Both the position numbers and the translations under genes were made by a program. From positions 620,001-684,000 of the forward strand of contig NZ_CAJQZC010000003.1 of NCBI RefSeq assembly GCF_907164555.1: DNA of 64,000 nt, read 5' to 3'. How positions within the stretch are numbered: the first letter of the stretch is position 1; each line of letters begins with the position of its first letter. A model generated the notes under the pieces. It did no database searches. It was not told the origin of the DNA and was given only the letters and a program-made list of their open reading frames with translations. Source of the stretch: Paraburkholderia saeva. Lineage in GTDB: Bacteria > Pseudomonadota > Gammaproteobacteria > Burkholderiales > Burkholderiaceae. This document shows, piece by piece, positions 25,272-34,029 of the stretch.

Positions 25272-26621
25272 TCAGCGCACGAGGCAGGGCCGCTTGTTGT
25301 CGAACTTCCAGTTCGGAATCAGATATTGCATGGCGATGCCGTCATCACGCGCGCCGAGGCCGTGCTGCTGGTACAGCGCGTGCGCTTTTTCGAGCGCGTC
25401 CATATCGAGTTCGACGCCGAGGCCTGCCTTTTCCGGAACCTTTACCTTGCCGCCGACGATCTGCAGTGGGTTGCGCGTCAGGAACTGCCCGTCCTGCCAG
25501 ATCCAGTGCGTGTCGATGGCGGTGATCTTGCCGGGTGCGGCGGCCGCGACCTGCGTGAACATCGCGAGAGAAATATCGAAGTGGTTGTTCGAGTGCGAAC
25601 CCCAGGTCAGGCCCCACTCGTTGCACATCTGCGCCACACGCACCGAGCCCTGCATGGTCCAGAAGTGCGGATCGGCAAGCGGAATGTCGACGGATTGCAA
25701 CTGGATCGCGTGACCCATCTGGCGCCAGTCGGTGGCGATCATGTTGGTGGCCGTCGGCAAACCGGTCGCGCGACGGAATTCGGCCATGACTTCGCGGCCC
25801 GAATAGCCGTTCTCCGCGCCGCATGGATCTTCGGCGTACGCGAGCACATCGTGCTGGTCGCGGCAAAGACGGATCGCTTCCGCGAGCGACCATGCGCCAT
25901 TCGGATCGAGCGTGACGCGGGCGTTGGGGAAGCGCTCCGCGAGTGCAGTCACCGCTTCGATTTCGGCGTCGCCCGCGAGCACGCCGCCTTTCAGCTTGAA
26001 GTCGTTAAAGCCGTAGCGCGCCTGTGCAGCCTCGGCGAGGCGCACCACCGCTTCGGGCGTCATCGCTTCTTCGGTGCGTACGCGCTCCCAGTCGTCGCGG
26101 CCTTCCGCGCCGCCTGCATACGGCAGGTCGGTCTTTTTGCGGTCGCCGATATAGAACAGATAGCCGAGCATTTCGACTTCGTCGCGCTGCTGGCCTTCGC
26201 CGAGCAACGCGGCGACAGGCACGCCCAGATGCTGTCCGAGCAGGTCGAGCAGGGCGGCTTCGAGGGCGGTGACTGCGTGAATGGTCGTGCGCAGATCGAA
26301 CGTCTGCAGCCCGCGTCCGCCTGCGTCCCGGTCGGCGAACTGGGTGCGCACCTTGTTCAGCACAGCCTGCAGATTGCCGATCGACTGGCCGACGACCAGC
26401 GCGCGTGCATCGTCGATGGTCTTGCGGATGCTCTCGCCGCCGGGGACCTCACCCACGCCGGTGTTGCCCGCGCTGTCGCGCAGGATGACCACGTTACGCG
26501 TGAAGAACGGACCGTGCGCGCCGCTCAGGTTCAGCAGCATGCTGTCGCGGCCGGCGACTGGCACGACGCGCAGTTCGATAACTTTGGGCGTGGCGTTCGA
26601 TTGCAGGGAAGGAGTGGACAT
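25272..26621 (-). CDS. gudD: Glucarate dehydratase
   Basis: A 449-residue enolase-superfamily enzyme that converts D-glucarate (and L-idarate) to 5-keto-4-deoxyglucarate. It contains [17 protein letters not shown] at the N-terminal capping domain, the catalytic Lys segment DFKLKGGV, the metal-ligand strand [21 protein letters not shown], and the catalytic His in [11 protein letters not shown]. Length equals E. coli GudD. It follows gudP by 78 bp on the same strand, so uptake and first catabolic step are one operon. The later enzyme, 5-keto-4-deoxyglucarate dehydratase, is not within this window. Confidence 0.96.
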   Translation of the reverse strand: MSTPSLQSNATPKVIELRVVPVAGRDSMLLNLSGAHGPFFTRNVVILRDSAGNTGVGEVPGGESIRKTIDDARALVVGQSIGNLQAVLNKVRTQFADRDAGGRGLQTFDLRTTIHAVTALEAALLDLLGQHLGVPVAALLGEGQQRDEVEMLGYLFYIGDRKKTDLPYAGGAEGRDDWERVRTEEAMTPEAVVRLAEAAQARYGFNDFKLKGGVLAGDAEIEAVTALAERFPNARVTLDPNGAWSLAEAIRLCRDQHDVLAYAEDPCGAENGYSGREVMAEFRRATGLPTATNMIATDWRQMGHAIQLQSVDIPLADPHFWTMQGSVRVAQMCNEWGLTWGSHSNNHFDISLAMFTQVAAAAPGKITAIDTHWIWQDGQFLTRNPLQIVGGKVKVPEKAGLGVELDMDALEKAHALYQQHGLGARDDGIAMQYLIPNWKFDNKRPCLVR

Positions 26622-26699
26622 GAGCGTTGGACCTGTCAGGTTTGCGAAGCCGGCTGGCGAGAGTCAGCCGGTTGTGTATTGAACATCCGCCGAGGGCGG

Positions 26700-28031
26700 T
26701 CAGTGTGCCTTGCTGTGGACGATATCTGCCGGCGCGTCGCGATTCACGAGACGGTTGCGGGCAAGGAAGCCGGCTGCCGCCGCGATGAGCGACGCCACGC
26801 CCAGCCCGTACAGGCCACCGGTAATCGAGCCGGTGTGCTGCTGGAGGTAGCCAAACGCGGCGGGTGCAAAGAATCCTCCGAGATTGCCGACCGAGTTGAT
26901 GAGCGCGATCACGCCGGCCGCCACACGGGCATCGAGATAACCCTGCGGGATCGGCCAGAAGAGCGATGCAGCGGCCTTGAACCCGATAGCGGAAAAGCAG
27001 ATTGCGACAAACGACAGAACCGGATTGCCCGACGTCGAGGCGAACAGGCCGCACGCGGCAATCACGAGCGCTGCCGCGAGCCATGCCTGCTGGAAGCGCC
27101 ATTTTGCCGACAGTACCGCAAAGCAGTACATCGCGAACATCGCAATCAGCCAGGGGATCGCATTGAAAAGACCCACTTCGAAATCGGACAGACCGCCCAT
27201 CTTCCGGATAATCGTCGGAAGCCAGAACGTGGCGGCGTAAATCGTCAGTTGAATCGCGAAGTACAGGAAGCAGAACAACAGGATCTGCGGATCTTTCAGC
27301 AGCTTCGCTACCGGCAGGCGGGCGGCGCCCTGGGCGTCGCGCTCGGCCTGCTCGGCGGCGATCGACGTGGCGAGAGTCTTCCGCTCGTCGGCCGTGAGCC
27401 AGGTGGCATCACTGATGCGCGACTTCAGCAGCATCCAGCTGACGCCGCACAGCACGACCGAAAAGCCGCCTTCGATGAGAAACATCCACTGCCAGCCGTG
27501 CAGTCCGAAGCCCCGGATCGAAAGGAGGGCGCCGGTAACCGGGCCGGACAGCACCGACGCGAGCGCCGAGCCCGAGAGGAAAACCGCGACGGCCTTGCCG
27601 CGTTCCTTTTGCGGCAGCCATTGCGTGAAGTAGAAAACGACACCCGGGAAGAACCCGGCTTCGGCGACACCCAGCAGGAAGCGCAGCACGTAGAACGACG
27701 TGTCGTTCCACACGAACGCCATCGCGGCGGCCACGATGCCCCACGTGCCCATGATGCGCGTGAGCCAGGCGCGCGCGCCGTACTTCTGCATCAGCACGTT
27801 GGACGGCACTTCGAACAGCGCATAGCCGACGAAGAAGAGGCCGCTGCCGAGCCCGTAGGCAGCCGCGCCGATGCCCAGATCCGTCTGCATGTGCGCGTTC
27901 ACGAAGCCGATGTTCACGCGGTCGATGTAGTTCGCGATGAACATCACGAGAAAGAGCGGGAGTATGTGCCGTTTGACCTTGGAGACCGCTGAATCCAGCG
28001 GGCCGGTCGCAGTGGCGAGAGCAGATGTCAA
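26700..28031 (-). CDS. gudP: D-glucarate MFS transporter
   Basis: A 443-residue carrier of the anion:cation symporter family with 12 predicted helices. The signature MFIANYIDRVNIGFVNAHMQ in helix 1 and ARAWLTRIMGTWGIVAA in loop 2-3 are those of GudP and related hexarate/hexonate importers. The first in-frame ATG would be deep inside helix 1, and the best start is TTG 28031, with GGAG six bases upstream. It is the first gene of the gudP-gudD operon. A FadR-type regulator gene lies upstream behind its own terminator, so the operon has its own promoter within 28032-28362. Confidence 0.93.
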   Translation of the reverse strand: MTSALATATGPLDSAVSKVKRHILPLFLVMFIANYIDRVNIGFVNAHMQTDLGIGAAAYGLGSGLFFVGYALFEVPSNVLMQKYGARAWLTRIMGTWGIVAAAMAFVWNDTSFYVLRFLLGVAEAGFFPGVVFYFTQWLPQKERGKAVAVFLSGSALASVLSGPVTGALLSIRGFGLHGWQWMFLIEGGFSVVLCGVSWMLLKSRISDATWLTADERKTLATSIAAEQAERDAQGAARLPVAKLLKDPQILLFCFLYFAIQLTIYAATFWLPTIIRKMGGLSDFEVGLFNAIPWLIAMFAMYCFAVLSAKWRFQQAWLAAALVIAACGLFASTSGNPVLSFVAICFSAIGFKAAASLFWPIPQGYLDARVAAGVIALINSVGNLGGFFAPAAFGYLQQHTGSITGGLYGLGVASLIAAAAGFLARNRLVNRDAPADIVHSKAH

Positions 28032-28362
28032 GAACGTCTCCAGTTTCGGGCGGTGTGGCGGCCCAACAGAACGCAACGGGACGCGGGCGGGTCACGGTAG
28101 AGGTGCCGTGCGCAGGTACGTCGTTAGTTGTCTGATGACAGTCTACTCTTTTGGTGCTGTAATTTCCAATGTAGTGTTTACCCTGTTATATGAGCTATAA
28201 GGCTTGTAAAATAAGGATTTATTGGGTGTGACGGACGGTGGCATCGGGTTAATTCCTGTTTGTGATCTGATGACCGATGTCGATTTATTTTGGTCCGTGA
28301 GCCCTGGGCGCAATGAGCGCCACGATCCGTTTCCCGTCACGCAACCGGTGGCGCGCACGCGT
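28032..28362 (-). promoter_or_regulatory. Promoter region of gudP-gudD
   Basis: This AT-rich interval (especially 28140-28290) lies between gudP and the terminator of the GntR gene. TGTC-N4-GACA at 28129-28140 contains the same TGTC/GACA half-sites as the palindrome at 29213-29227, but with a different spacing. No -35/-10 pair stands out enough to name. Confidence 0.4.
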
Positions 28363-28386
28363 AAAAAAAGCGGCCAGTGGCCGCTT
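28363..28386 (-). terminator. Terminator of the GntR gene
   Basis: On the minus strand the stem AAGCGGCCA/TGGCCGCTT (28386-28369) with a one-base loop is followed by T residues to 28363. It lies 21 bp after the GntR stop codon and separates that gene from gudP. Confidence 0.9.
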
Positions 28387-28406
28387 GTGTGAGATTGCTG
28401 GACAGG

Positions 28407-29159
28407 TCAGGCAAGGCCTTCCGCGTTTTCTTCCGGCATCGGGCTTGCGCGGCGCACGCGTTCGCGGCTGCTCGTCAGATGCATCCGCATCGCGGCCCGC
28501 GCGCCTTCCGGGTCGCGCCGGGTGATCGCGTCCAGAATGCTTTCGTGTTCGATATTGACGCGCGCCATGTACGCCGCCGGATCGCTCTGGGCGATACCCG
28601 GCGAATCGATGCGGTGACGCGGAATCAGCGCCGCGCCCATCTGCGTCAGGATGTCGACGAAATACCGGTTGCCTGTGGCGCGCGCCACCGAGACGTGGAA
28701 GCGCAAATCCGCGGCGGTGCTGTCGCCGTCTGCCCGGCTCGTCTCCTCGATGGCGTCGAGGGCGGCGCGGATGTTCGCGATGTCCTGCTCTTTCGCGCGC
28801 TGTGCGGCGAGACCCGCGCATTCCGTTTCCAGGCTGATGCGCAGTTCAAGCACGGACAGCAGGTCGTTCAGCGTCGTCGCGGGGACCATGTCGAGGCCGA
28901 GCGGCTGGTGACGCGGTTCCAGCACGAAACTGCCGATGCCGTGCCGCGTCTCGATGACGGCACTCGCCTGAAGGCGCGAAATCGCTTCGCGCACGACGGT
29001 GCGGCTGACGCCGAGCAGCGACATCAAGGCCGCCTCGGTGGGCAGCTGGTCACCCGGTTTGAGGACCTGCGACGCGACCTGCTCCTTCACGTAGTTCACC
29101 ACGAGGTCCGCAAGGCTGCCGCGCGCGCGTTGGGGCGCCACGGTCGGGGACGTGGACAT
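28407..29159 (-). CDS. FadR-type GntR regulator, probable gud regulator
   Basis: A 250-residue regulator with the GntR winged helix at about 15-82 (LKPGDQLPTEAALMSLLGVS, VVREAISRLQA, ETRHGIGSFV) and an FCD effector domain with LELRISLETECAGLAA and DLRFHVSVARATGNRYF. FCD members bind sugar acids or other carboxylates. It is upstream of gudP on the same strand with a terminator between. AGGAG precedes ATG 29159. It is closely similar to the divergent paralog at 29412-30119 in the DNA-binding helices and the C-terminal ARAAMRMHL segment. The shared 15-bp palindrome 54 bp upstream is a likely target of one or both. Confidence 0.9.
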   Translation of the reverse strand: MSTSPTVAPQRARGSLADLVVNYVKEQVASQVLKPGDQLPTEAALMSLLGVSRTVVREAISRLQASAVIETRHGIGSFVLEPRHQPLGLDMVPATTLNDLLSVLELRISLETECAGLAAQRAKEQDIANIRAALDAIEETSRADGDSTAADLRFHVSVARATGNRYFVDILTQMGAALIPRHRIDSPGIAQSDPAAYMARVNIEHESILDAITRRDPEGARAAMRMHLTSSRERVRRASPMPEENAEGLA

Positions 29160-29212
29160 AGAATCACTCCTGATAGATGCACTGTCGTTTTCGGTGTTGT
29201 CTTTTGATTATA

Positions 29213-29227
29213 CGTTGTCCGACAACG
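29213..29227. promoter_or_regulatory. Perfect 15-bp palindromic operator between two GntR genes
   Basis: CGTTGTC and GACAACG flank a single central C without mismatch. TTGTC/GACAA half-sites with an odd centre are typical of FCD-type GntR operators. It is 54 bp from the minus-strand gene and 185 bp from the plus-strand one, so it fits autoregulation of the former best. Confidence 0.65.
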
Positions 29228-29411
29228 CTGCCAAGCCAGCGTTCGATGAGGTGTCGGTCGGAGACGTTTCGCGCCTGAATGGCGAGTCGATTGCGGCAGG
29301 GGCATCGCCATTGCGCGATGCGGGCGCTATGATGGCCGATAGCGAAGACGTCAGATGACGTCTTTCGAGCGTGACACTTCAATTTTGTGTAGACCAGCCA
29401 GCAAACCAGCG

Positions 29412-30119
29412 ATGACGAGCCTGACTGAAAAGGTAGTGGCCACCCTCTCCGACGAGATCCGGCGCGGGGCCTTGAGGCCCGGAGACAGGATTCCCACCGA
29501 GGTGGAGATGATGAAGCAGCTCAACGTGAGCCGCTCCGTGGTGCGCGAGGCGATCTCACGGCTGCAGGCGGCGAACGTGGTCGAGACACGCCACGGCATC
29601 GGCACGTTCGTGCGGGAGCCGGAGAACGAGGAGCGGATGCAGCTTCCCGCAGCGGATCTTTCGAGCATGCTCGACGTCATGGCCATCATCGAGTTCCGGA
29701 TCGACGTCGAGTCGGCTTCGGCCGCGCTGGCGGCGGGGCGGCGTACGCTGCAGCATCTCCAGCAGATTCGCAGCGCGCTCGACCGCTTCGGCGCTGAGCT
29801 CGAACGCGGCAACACGGACGTGCTTGCGCATGACATCGAATTTCATTTGCAGATCGCGCGGGCAAGCGGCAATCGTTACTTCTTCGATGTGCTGAGCCAG
29901 CTGGGTCGCGCGGTGAGCCCGCGCACGCGGCTGGGGTCTGCCGAGATTGCCGAGCTGGATCACATCGAGCATCTGCGCAACGTGCTGAACGAGCACGAGC
30001 AGATCTATCGCGCGATCGAGCGTCAGGATGCGGACGACGCGCGTGCCGCGATGCGGATGCATCTGAGCAACAGCCGCGAACGCCTGCGCCGCGCGCATGC
30101 AGTGAGCGCGGCAGCCTGA
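29412..30119 (+). CDS. FadR-type GntR regulator, paralog of the divergent one
   Basis: A 235-residue GntR regulator. The HTH has GALRPGDRIPTEVEMMKQLN, VVREAISRLQA and ETRHGIGTFV, and the FCD domain has IEFRIDVESASAALA and HDIEFHLQIARASGNRYFF. It shares whole segments with the product of 28407-29159, so the pair arose by duplication or both derive from one hexarate-regulator family. The start is unsure: ATG 29412 gives a compact protein beginning MTSLTEKVV, while ATG 29355 would add 19 residues; neither has a strong binding site. Downstream, an inverted repeat at 30230-30248 followed by T-rich sequence may end transcription. Confidence 0.88.
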   Translation: MTSLTEKVVATLSDEIRRGALRPGDRIPTEVEMMKQLNVSRSVVREAISRLQAANVVETRHGIGTFVREPENEERMQLPAADLSSMLDVMAIIEFRIDVESASAALAAGRRTLQHLQQIRSALDRFGAELERGNTDVLAHDIEFHLQIARASGNRYFFDVLSQLGRAVSPRTRLGSAEIAELDHIEHLRNVLNEHEQIYRAIERQDADDARAAMRMHLSNSRERLRRAHAVSAAA

Positions 30120-30229
30120 TCGCGCGGCGGCGCGCACCTGCATTTCCAGTCCCTTCACGCCGACCACTAGCGAATCTGGCTGGTGCGACGCAGGGTCTGC
30201 GAACGTCCAGGGGGCTGGCTCGCTTTCGG

Positions 30230-30270
30230 GGGCACCATGCGAGTGCCCTGGTTATCTCTTTTTGGTTATC
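30230..30270 (+). promoter_or_regulatory. Hairpin plus direct repeats upstream of the oxidoreductase-kinase pair
   Basis: GGGCAC/GTGCCC (30230-30235, 30243-30248) forms a short stem with T-rich bases some distance later, a weak terminator for the GntR gene. TGGTTATC occurs twice as a direct repeat (30249-30256 and 30263-30270), 14 bp apart. It lies 80-100 bp before the next start codon and could be a regulator site. Confidence 0.35.
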
Positions 30271-30351
30271 ATGCGGCGACGTGATGCCGGTGGTTCTGCA
30301 AACCCGCTGGGTTCGCGCCGGAACCATAAAAAGACAAAAGGATCGTTGACC

Positions 30352-30846
30352 ATGCGTTACCCGAAAGCCCTGCTGTGGGCCTTCCTTGTCCTCGCTGCTG
30401 TCGCACGCTCCGCATGCGCTGCGCCGTTGACCCTCGACGTCAGGGGCGCGATCACACAGACGAACGACGCCGCGCACTCCGTTTTCCATTTCCCGGAAGC
30501 AGAACTGCTGGCGCTGCCGGCGCATTCAATCACGACATCCACGGCATGGACGCCGAAATCCACGTTCACGGGTCCGTCGCTGTCGGACGTTCTCGCGAAG
30601 GTGGGCGCGCGTGGCACGATGCTGGAAATCCATACGCTGGATGATTACACCTGCACGGTGCCCGTCACCGATGCAGCGAAATACGGCGTGATCCTCGCGC
30701 ACAGCATGAACGGCAAGCGTCTGAAAGTCAGCGATTTCGGGCCGCTCTTCCTCATCTATCCGCGCGACGCGTTCCCGGCAGAGCTTCAGGGCGCGGTGGG
30801 CGACGCGAAATTCGCATGGCAGATCAAGTCGATCGTCGTCAAATGA
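30352..30846 (+). CDS. Periplasmic molybdopterin-oxidoreductase-fold protein, probably non-catalytic
   Basis: A 164-residue precursor with a signal peptide (1-23, ending SACA-AP). The mature part matches the sulfite-oxidase molybdopterin-binding fold (PF00174), seen in FTGPSLSDVLAKVGARG, LDDYTCTVPV and GPLFLIYPRDAFP. It is far shorter than catalytic sulfite oxidases or MsrP, and the region where those carry the Mo-ligating Cys has Ser/Thr (STAWT). I therefore expect a ligand-binding or sensing role. Its stop overlaps the start of a histidine kinase gene by four bases (ATGA), so the two products are coupled; a periplasmic accessory sensor for that kinase is the best inference. The ATG at 30352 follows AAAGGAT. 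Confidence 0.8.
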   Translation: MRYPKALLWAFLVLAAVARSACAAPLTLDVRGAITQTNDAAHSVFHFPEAELLALPAHSITTSTAWTPKSTFTGPSLSDVLAKVGARGTMLEIHTLDDYTCTVPVTDAAKYGVILAHSMNGKRLKVSDFGPLFLIYPRDAFPAELQGAVGDAKFAWQIKSIVVK

Positions 30847-32669
30847 ACACGCCGCCGCCGGATGAAATGCCCGTGCCCGGGCGTTCGTGGCGGCGCTTCC
30901 TGTTCGTCGTGATCTGGCTGACCGCGCTCGCGCCGCCGATCGCGGCGGTAGGCTATTTTCTCTACGCCAACCTGCTCAATCCGCGCGTCACGCTTCAGAC
31001 AACCGGCACCTACGACGGTTTCTACTGGGACGCCGCGCAGCTGCAGATCGCGTATTCGCGTTTCCAGACGCAGCTGCTGCTCTACCGGACCGGCGCCGAC
31101 CGCGATTACGCCGCGCTTCAGCTGAGCTATCAGGTGCTCCAGTCGAAGCTGAACGTGATGGCCGGCTCGACGCGCATGCTCGCATCACGCCCCGCGCTCG
31201 CGGCACGCCAGAAGGACGAAATCCAGAAGATCACGGCGCTCCTCGATCTGCTCGATCCGGACATCGAGGCGCTGGAACATGATCCGGGCCGCGTCGACCG
31301 GGTCGTGAGCGCGTTGCGCGCGCACTGGGACGAGGTCAACGATCTCGCGCTCAGCCGTCGCGATGCGGACGTCTCCGATCGCGAGGCGATGAATCACGAT
31401 TTCCTTGCCAAGCGGCGTCTGCTGTTCGCGGCGGGCATGGTGCTGCTGCTGCTTTCGTCGGCGGCGACGGTGCTGCTCGTGCTGAACGGCTATCGCCGTA
31501 CGCGTCTGATCCGTCAGCAGCACGCCGCGCTCGCCGCGGAACACCAGGCGAGTCGAGCCGCGCGCGAATCGAGTCTCGCGAAAGACACGTTCCTCGGCAT
31601 GATCAGTCACGAGTTGCGCACGCCGCTACATGCAATCGTGTCGTCGATCGAACTGCTCGGCTTCAACTTTCATTCGGAAGCCGATCGCAAGGTGATCCGC
31701 CGGCTCGAAACCGCGGCGCGGCAACTCGAAGCGCAGATGAAGGATCTGACCGATTACGCACGTCTCGGCGCGGGCCGGCTCGAATTGCGACACGAACAGT
31801 TCGATCCGCGCGAGCTGATCAGCTCGATTGCCGACCAGAACGCCCCAGCCGCGAGCGCGAAAGGCCTCGCGTTCGACAGCGACGCGGGGGGACTGGCCGG
31901 GCCTGTCGAGTCGGACCCGCATCGCATCCGGCAGATCGTGAACAACCTCGTCACGAACGCAATCCGCTATACGGAGAAGGGCGGCGTGCGCCTGCAACTC
32001 GTGCAGGGACCGACGCTGCTGTCGATCTTCGTCAGCGATACGGGGCCCGGCGTGCCCGAGGAGCAGATTCCGCAGATCTTCAGGGAATTCACGCAGCTCG
32101 ACGCTTCGCGCGCGCGGCGGTTTGAAGGCGCGGGCATGGGCCTGTCGATCGTGAAGGGGCTTGTCGACCTGTTTGGCGGCAGCATTCACGTCGAGAGCCG
32201 CGTGGGTGAAGGCACGACGTTTCGGGTGGCGATCCCGGTCGTTTCTGTGGCGGGCGCGCGGACGCCGGATGCCGCAGCCCGTGCAGTCGCCGAAGGTGCG
32301 CCGGCCCGCGTGCTGATCGTCGACGACAACCCGCTCGTGCGCGAATCGCTGAGCGAAATGGTCGCACACATGCATTGCGACGCGGCCTCATGCGCGACCG
32401 TGGATGCCGCGCTCTTCTGGCTCGACACGCATCGCTGCGACGTGATCCTGCTCGATCTGTCGATGCCGGGAAAGGACGGCTACGCGTTTGTCGAAGCGTT
32501 CGCCGCGCGCGATGCGCCCGCGGGTCATGCGCCCGTGATCGCGGTCAGCGCCGATGCGCCAGACGCCGATGCGCGCGGGCCGTTCTTCGACTGTCTGTCG
32601 AAACCGGTTCACTTCGAGGAGTTGCGTGCCGCCGTGCAGCGCGCGCTGGCCGCACGTCACACCGTGTGA
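30843..32669 (+). CDS. Hybrid sensor histidine kinase with C-terminal receiver
   Basis: A 608-residue membrane kinase. Order: cytosolic tail, transmembrane helix 20-42, a periplasmic all-helical sensor 43-192, second helix 194-215, HisKA with the phosphorylated His256 in MISHELRTPLHA, HATPase with N-box NNLVTNAIRYTEKG (367-380) and DTGPGVP, GAGMGLSIVKGL, then a receiver domain from 488 with acceptor Asp538 in VILLDLSMPG. The periplasmic part resembles helical-bundle sensors. The ATG overlaps the stop of the periplasmic oxidoreductase-fold gene, suggesting equal production and physical partnership. The phosphoryl target may be the BetR/REC protein encoded convergently 37 bp downstream. Confidence 0.95.
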   Translation: MNTPPPDEMPVPGRSWRRFLFVVIWLTALAPPIAAVGYFLYANLLNPRVTLQTTGTYDGFYWDAAQLQIAYSRFQTQLLLYRTGADRDYAALQLSYQVLQSKLNVMAGSTRMLASRPALAARQKDEIQKITALLDLLDPDIEALEHDPGRVDRVVSALRAHWDEVNDLALSRRDADVSDREAMNHDFLAKRRLLFAAGMVLLLLSSAATVLLVLNGYRRTRLIRQQHAALAAEHQASRAARESSLAKDTFLGMISHELRTPLHAIVSSIELLGFNFHSEADRKVIRRLETAARQLEAQMKDLTDYARLGAGRLELRHEQFDPRELISSIADQNAPAASAKGLAFDSDAGGLAGPVESDPHRIRQIVNNLVTNAIRYTEKGGVRLQLVQGPTLLSIFVSDTGPGVPEEQIPQIFREFTQLDASRARRFEGAGMGLSIVKGLVDLFGGSIHVESRVGEGTTFRVAIPVVSVAGARTPDAAARAVAEGAPARVLIVDDNPLVRESLSEMVAHMHCDAASCATVDAALFWLDTHRCDVILLDLSMPGKDGYAFVEAFAARDAPAGHAPVIAVSADAPDADARGPFFDCLSKPVHFEELRAAVQRALAARHTV

Positions 32670-32706
32670 CGCGGGCGGGCCGCGCAGCGGTCATTCAGCG
32701 ACCGGA

Positions 32707-33561
32707 CTAGATGCGGTTCAGGCGCTTCGACAGATCGGCGACGAGAATCGCCATGCGCGCAGGCTTTTCGTAACACGCGACGTCGAAGTTGCGGATCACC
32801 TCGCTGATTTCCGATTCGCTGGCTTTGCCTGTCAGCAGTTCGCCCGTGAGCACGAAAATCGGCGCGTCCGGATTCTCCGAGCCACGCACCGCGCGGATCG
32901 CCAGCGCGGATGTCTGCGTGCCGAACAGCCAGTCGATCACGACGCCGTCGAACACCTGGGTCTGCAGCGCCTCGGTGAACGCGGTGAGGCCGTAGAACGC
33001 CGCTGCGCCAAAGCCGCTCTGCTCCAGATAGTCGCGCAGGTTGTCGGCGGACGACGCGTCGTCGTCGACGACCGCGATCAGCGGCTTGTCCGTCTCCGCG
33101 CGCCGCGGGTAGATCTCGATCTTGTGTACCTCGAACCCGTTCTGATAGAGCGCACCGTCGTGTCGCACGACGCGCCATTGCCCCAGCTTCGAAAACGCGA
33201 TGAACTCCGGGCGGCTACCCGGCTCGAGCGCGGCGCCGACCCATGCGGTGCACGCCAGGTCGATCGCGCCGATCGAGAACACCGCTTCCTGCGCGATCGC
33301 GCCGACCATACCCGGATCGAGCGACTGCGCGCCGAACAGTTGCGCGGCCGGCTCGCCGAAGGCTTCAGCGACTTTCTTGATCTGCGAGAGCGTCCACGGG
33401 CTGTTGCCGCGCAGCTTGCGGTGCCCCTGCGAAAAGCTCAGATCGAGGATCCGGCACAGTTCGGTCGTCTGCTGGCGCTTGCCAATGCCGTGCCGGCTCA
33501 TCAGCTCGCGCACGCGCTCGGCGACGGCGATGGAGTCCGGGGAAGTTGCTTCGTTGGCCAT
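32707..33561 (-). CDS. Response regulator with N-terminal BetR-type HTH and C-terminal receiver
   Basis: A 284-residue protein with a reversed domain order. Residues 10-72 form a helix-turn-helix of the BetR type, with TELCRILDLSFSQGHRKL, a domain known mainly from Betaproteobacteria. Residues 85-150 are an uncharacterised beta-rich linker. A receiver domain occupies 160-284, with VVDDD (164-168), the acceptor Asp210 in GVVID and the Lys in CYEKPA. Most response regulators place the receiver first. It converges with the hybrid kinase gene at 32669, and the pair is the natural signalling partner set. DNA targets are unknown. Confidence 0.88.
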   Translation of the reverse strand: MANEATSPDSIAVAERVRELMSRHGIGKRQQTTELCRILDLSFSQGHRKLRGNSPWTLSQIKKVAEAFGEPAAQLFGAQSLDPGMVGAIAQEAVFSIGAIDLACTAWVGAALEPGSRPEFIAFSKLGQWRVVRHDGALYQNGFEVHKIEIYPRRAETDKPLIAVVDDDASSADNLRDYLEQSGFGAAAFYGLTAFTEALQTQVFDGVVIDWLFGTQTSALAIRAVRGSENPDAPIFVLTGELLTGKASESEISEVIRNFDVACYEKPARMAILVADLSKRLNRI

Positions 33562-34029
33562 ACTGCGTGCGTGTCCGTCGATATGAGTTGTCGTGACTGG
33601 ATGAGGACGCTACGGGTGCCGGACCATCCGGCGGCATTACGGTGCGGATACGGCGCGGACGAACGGGCCGGCCTGAAACTGTCAGGCTCGTCCACTTTAC
33701 TTCAGACGCGTTACTTCGACCGCCAGGCTGCCGGCCTGTGAGTATCCGCTATCGTCGGACACCGCGCAAATCGGGGCGTTTCGGGAGTCTGCGCGCCCTT
33801 GCCGGGTATCGGGATCGGCCGGTCAAGCGCGCTATTTTACCGATGAAAGTATCTAAATCGCATAAATGTAATGTTCAGCCGCCGTTTTTGTCATGACCGG
33901 CGGTGCGGGCGCGCGTTTGCCGGGTGTGCCGGGCGGATCGTGAAGCCCACGCCGGTGTGGGTTCAGGGTTGCGGCCAGGTGGCGCGCCTGCGAAGATGCC
34001 GCCGCACGCCTTATTCTCCTGACCAGACG
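33562..34029. other. Intergenic region between BetR regulator and FAD oxidoreductase
   Basis: The two flanking genes point away from one another, so both promoters lie here. Bases 33830-33900 are AT-rich. The FAD oxidoreductase frame remains open upstream to 33871, but the extra 53 residues do not resemble the family. No palindrome or terminator was recognised. Confidence 0.4.

Noticed and set aside
25104..27992. A very long plus-strand open frame of about 960 codons
   Set aside because: It is antisense to gudD and gudP, both of which match known families over full length. Its translation is Arg/His/Gly-rich, as expected for the opposite strand of GC-rich coding DNA.
28129..28140. TGTC-N4-GACA as an exact copy of the GntR operator
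   Set aside because: Half-sites match but the spacing (4 bp) differs from the perfect site (1 bp), so I reported it only as related and not as a confirmed operator.
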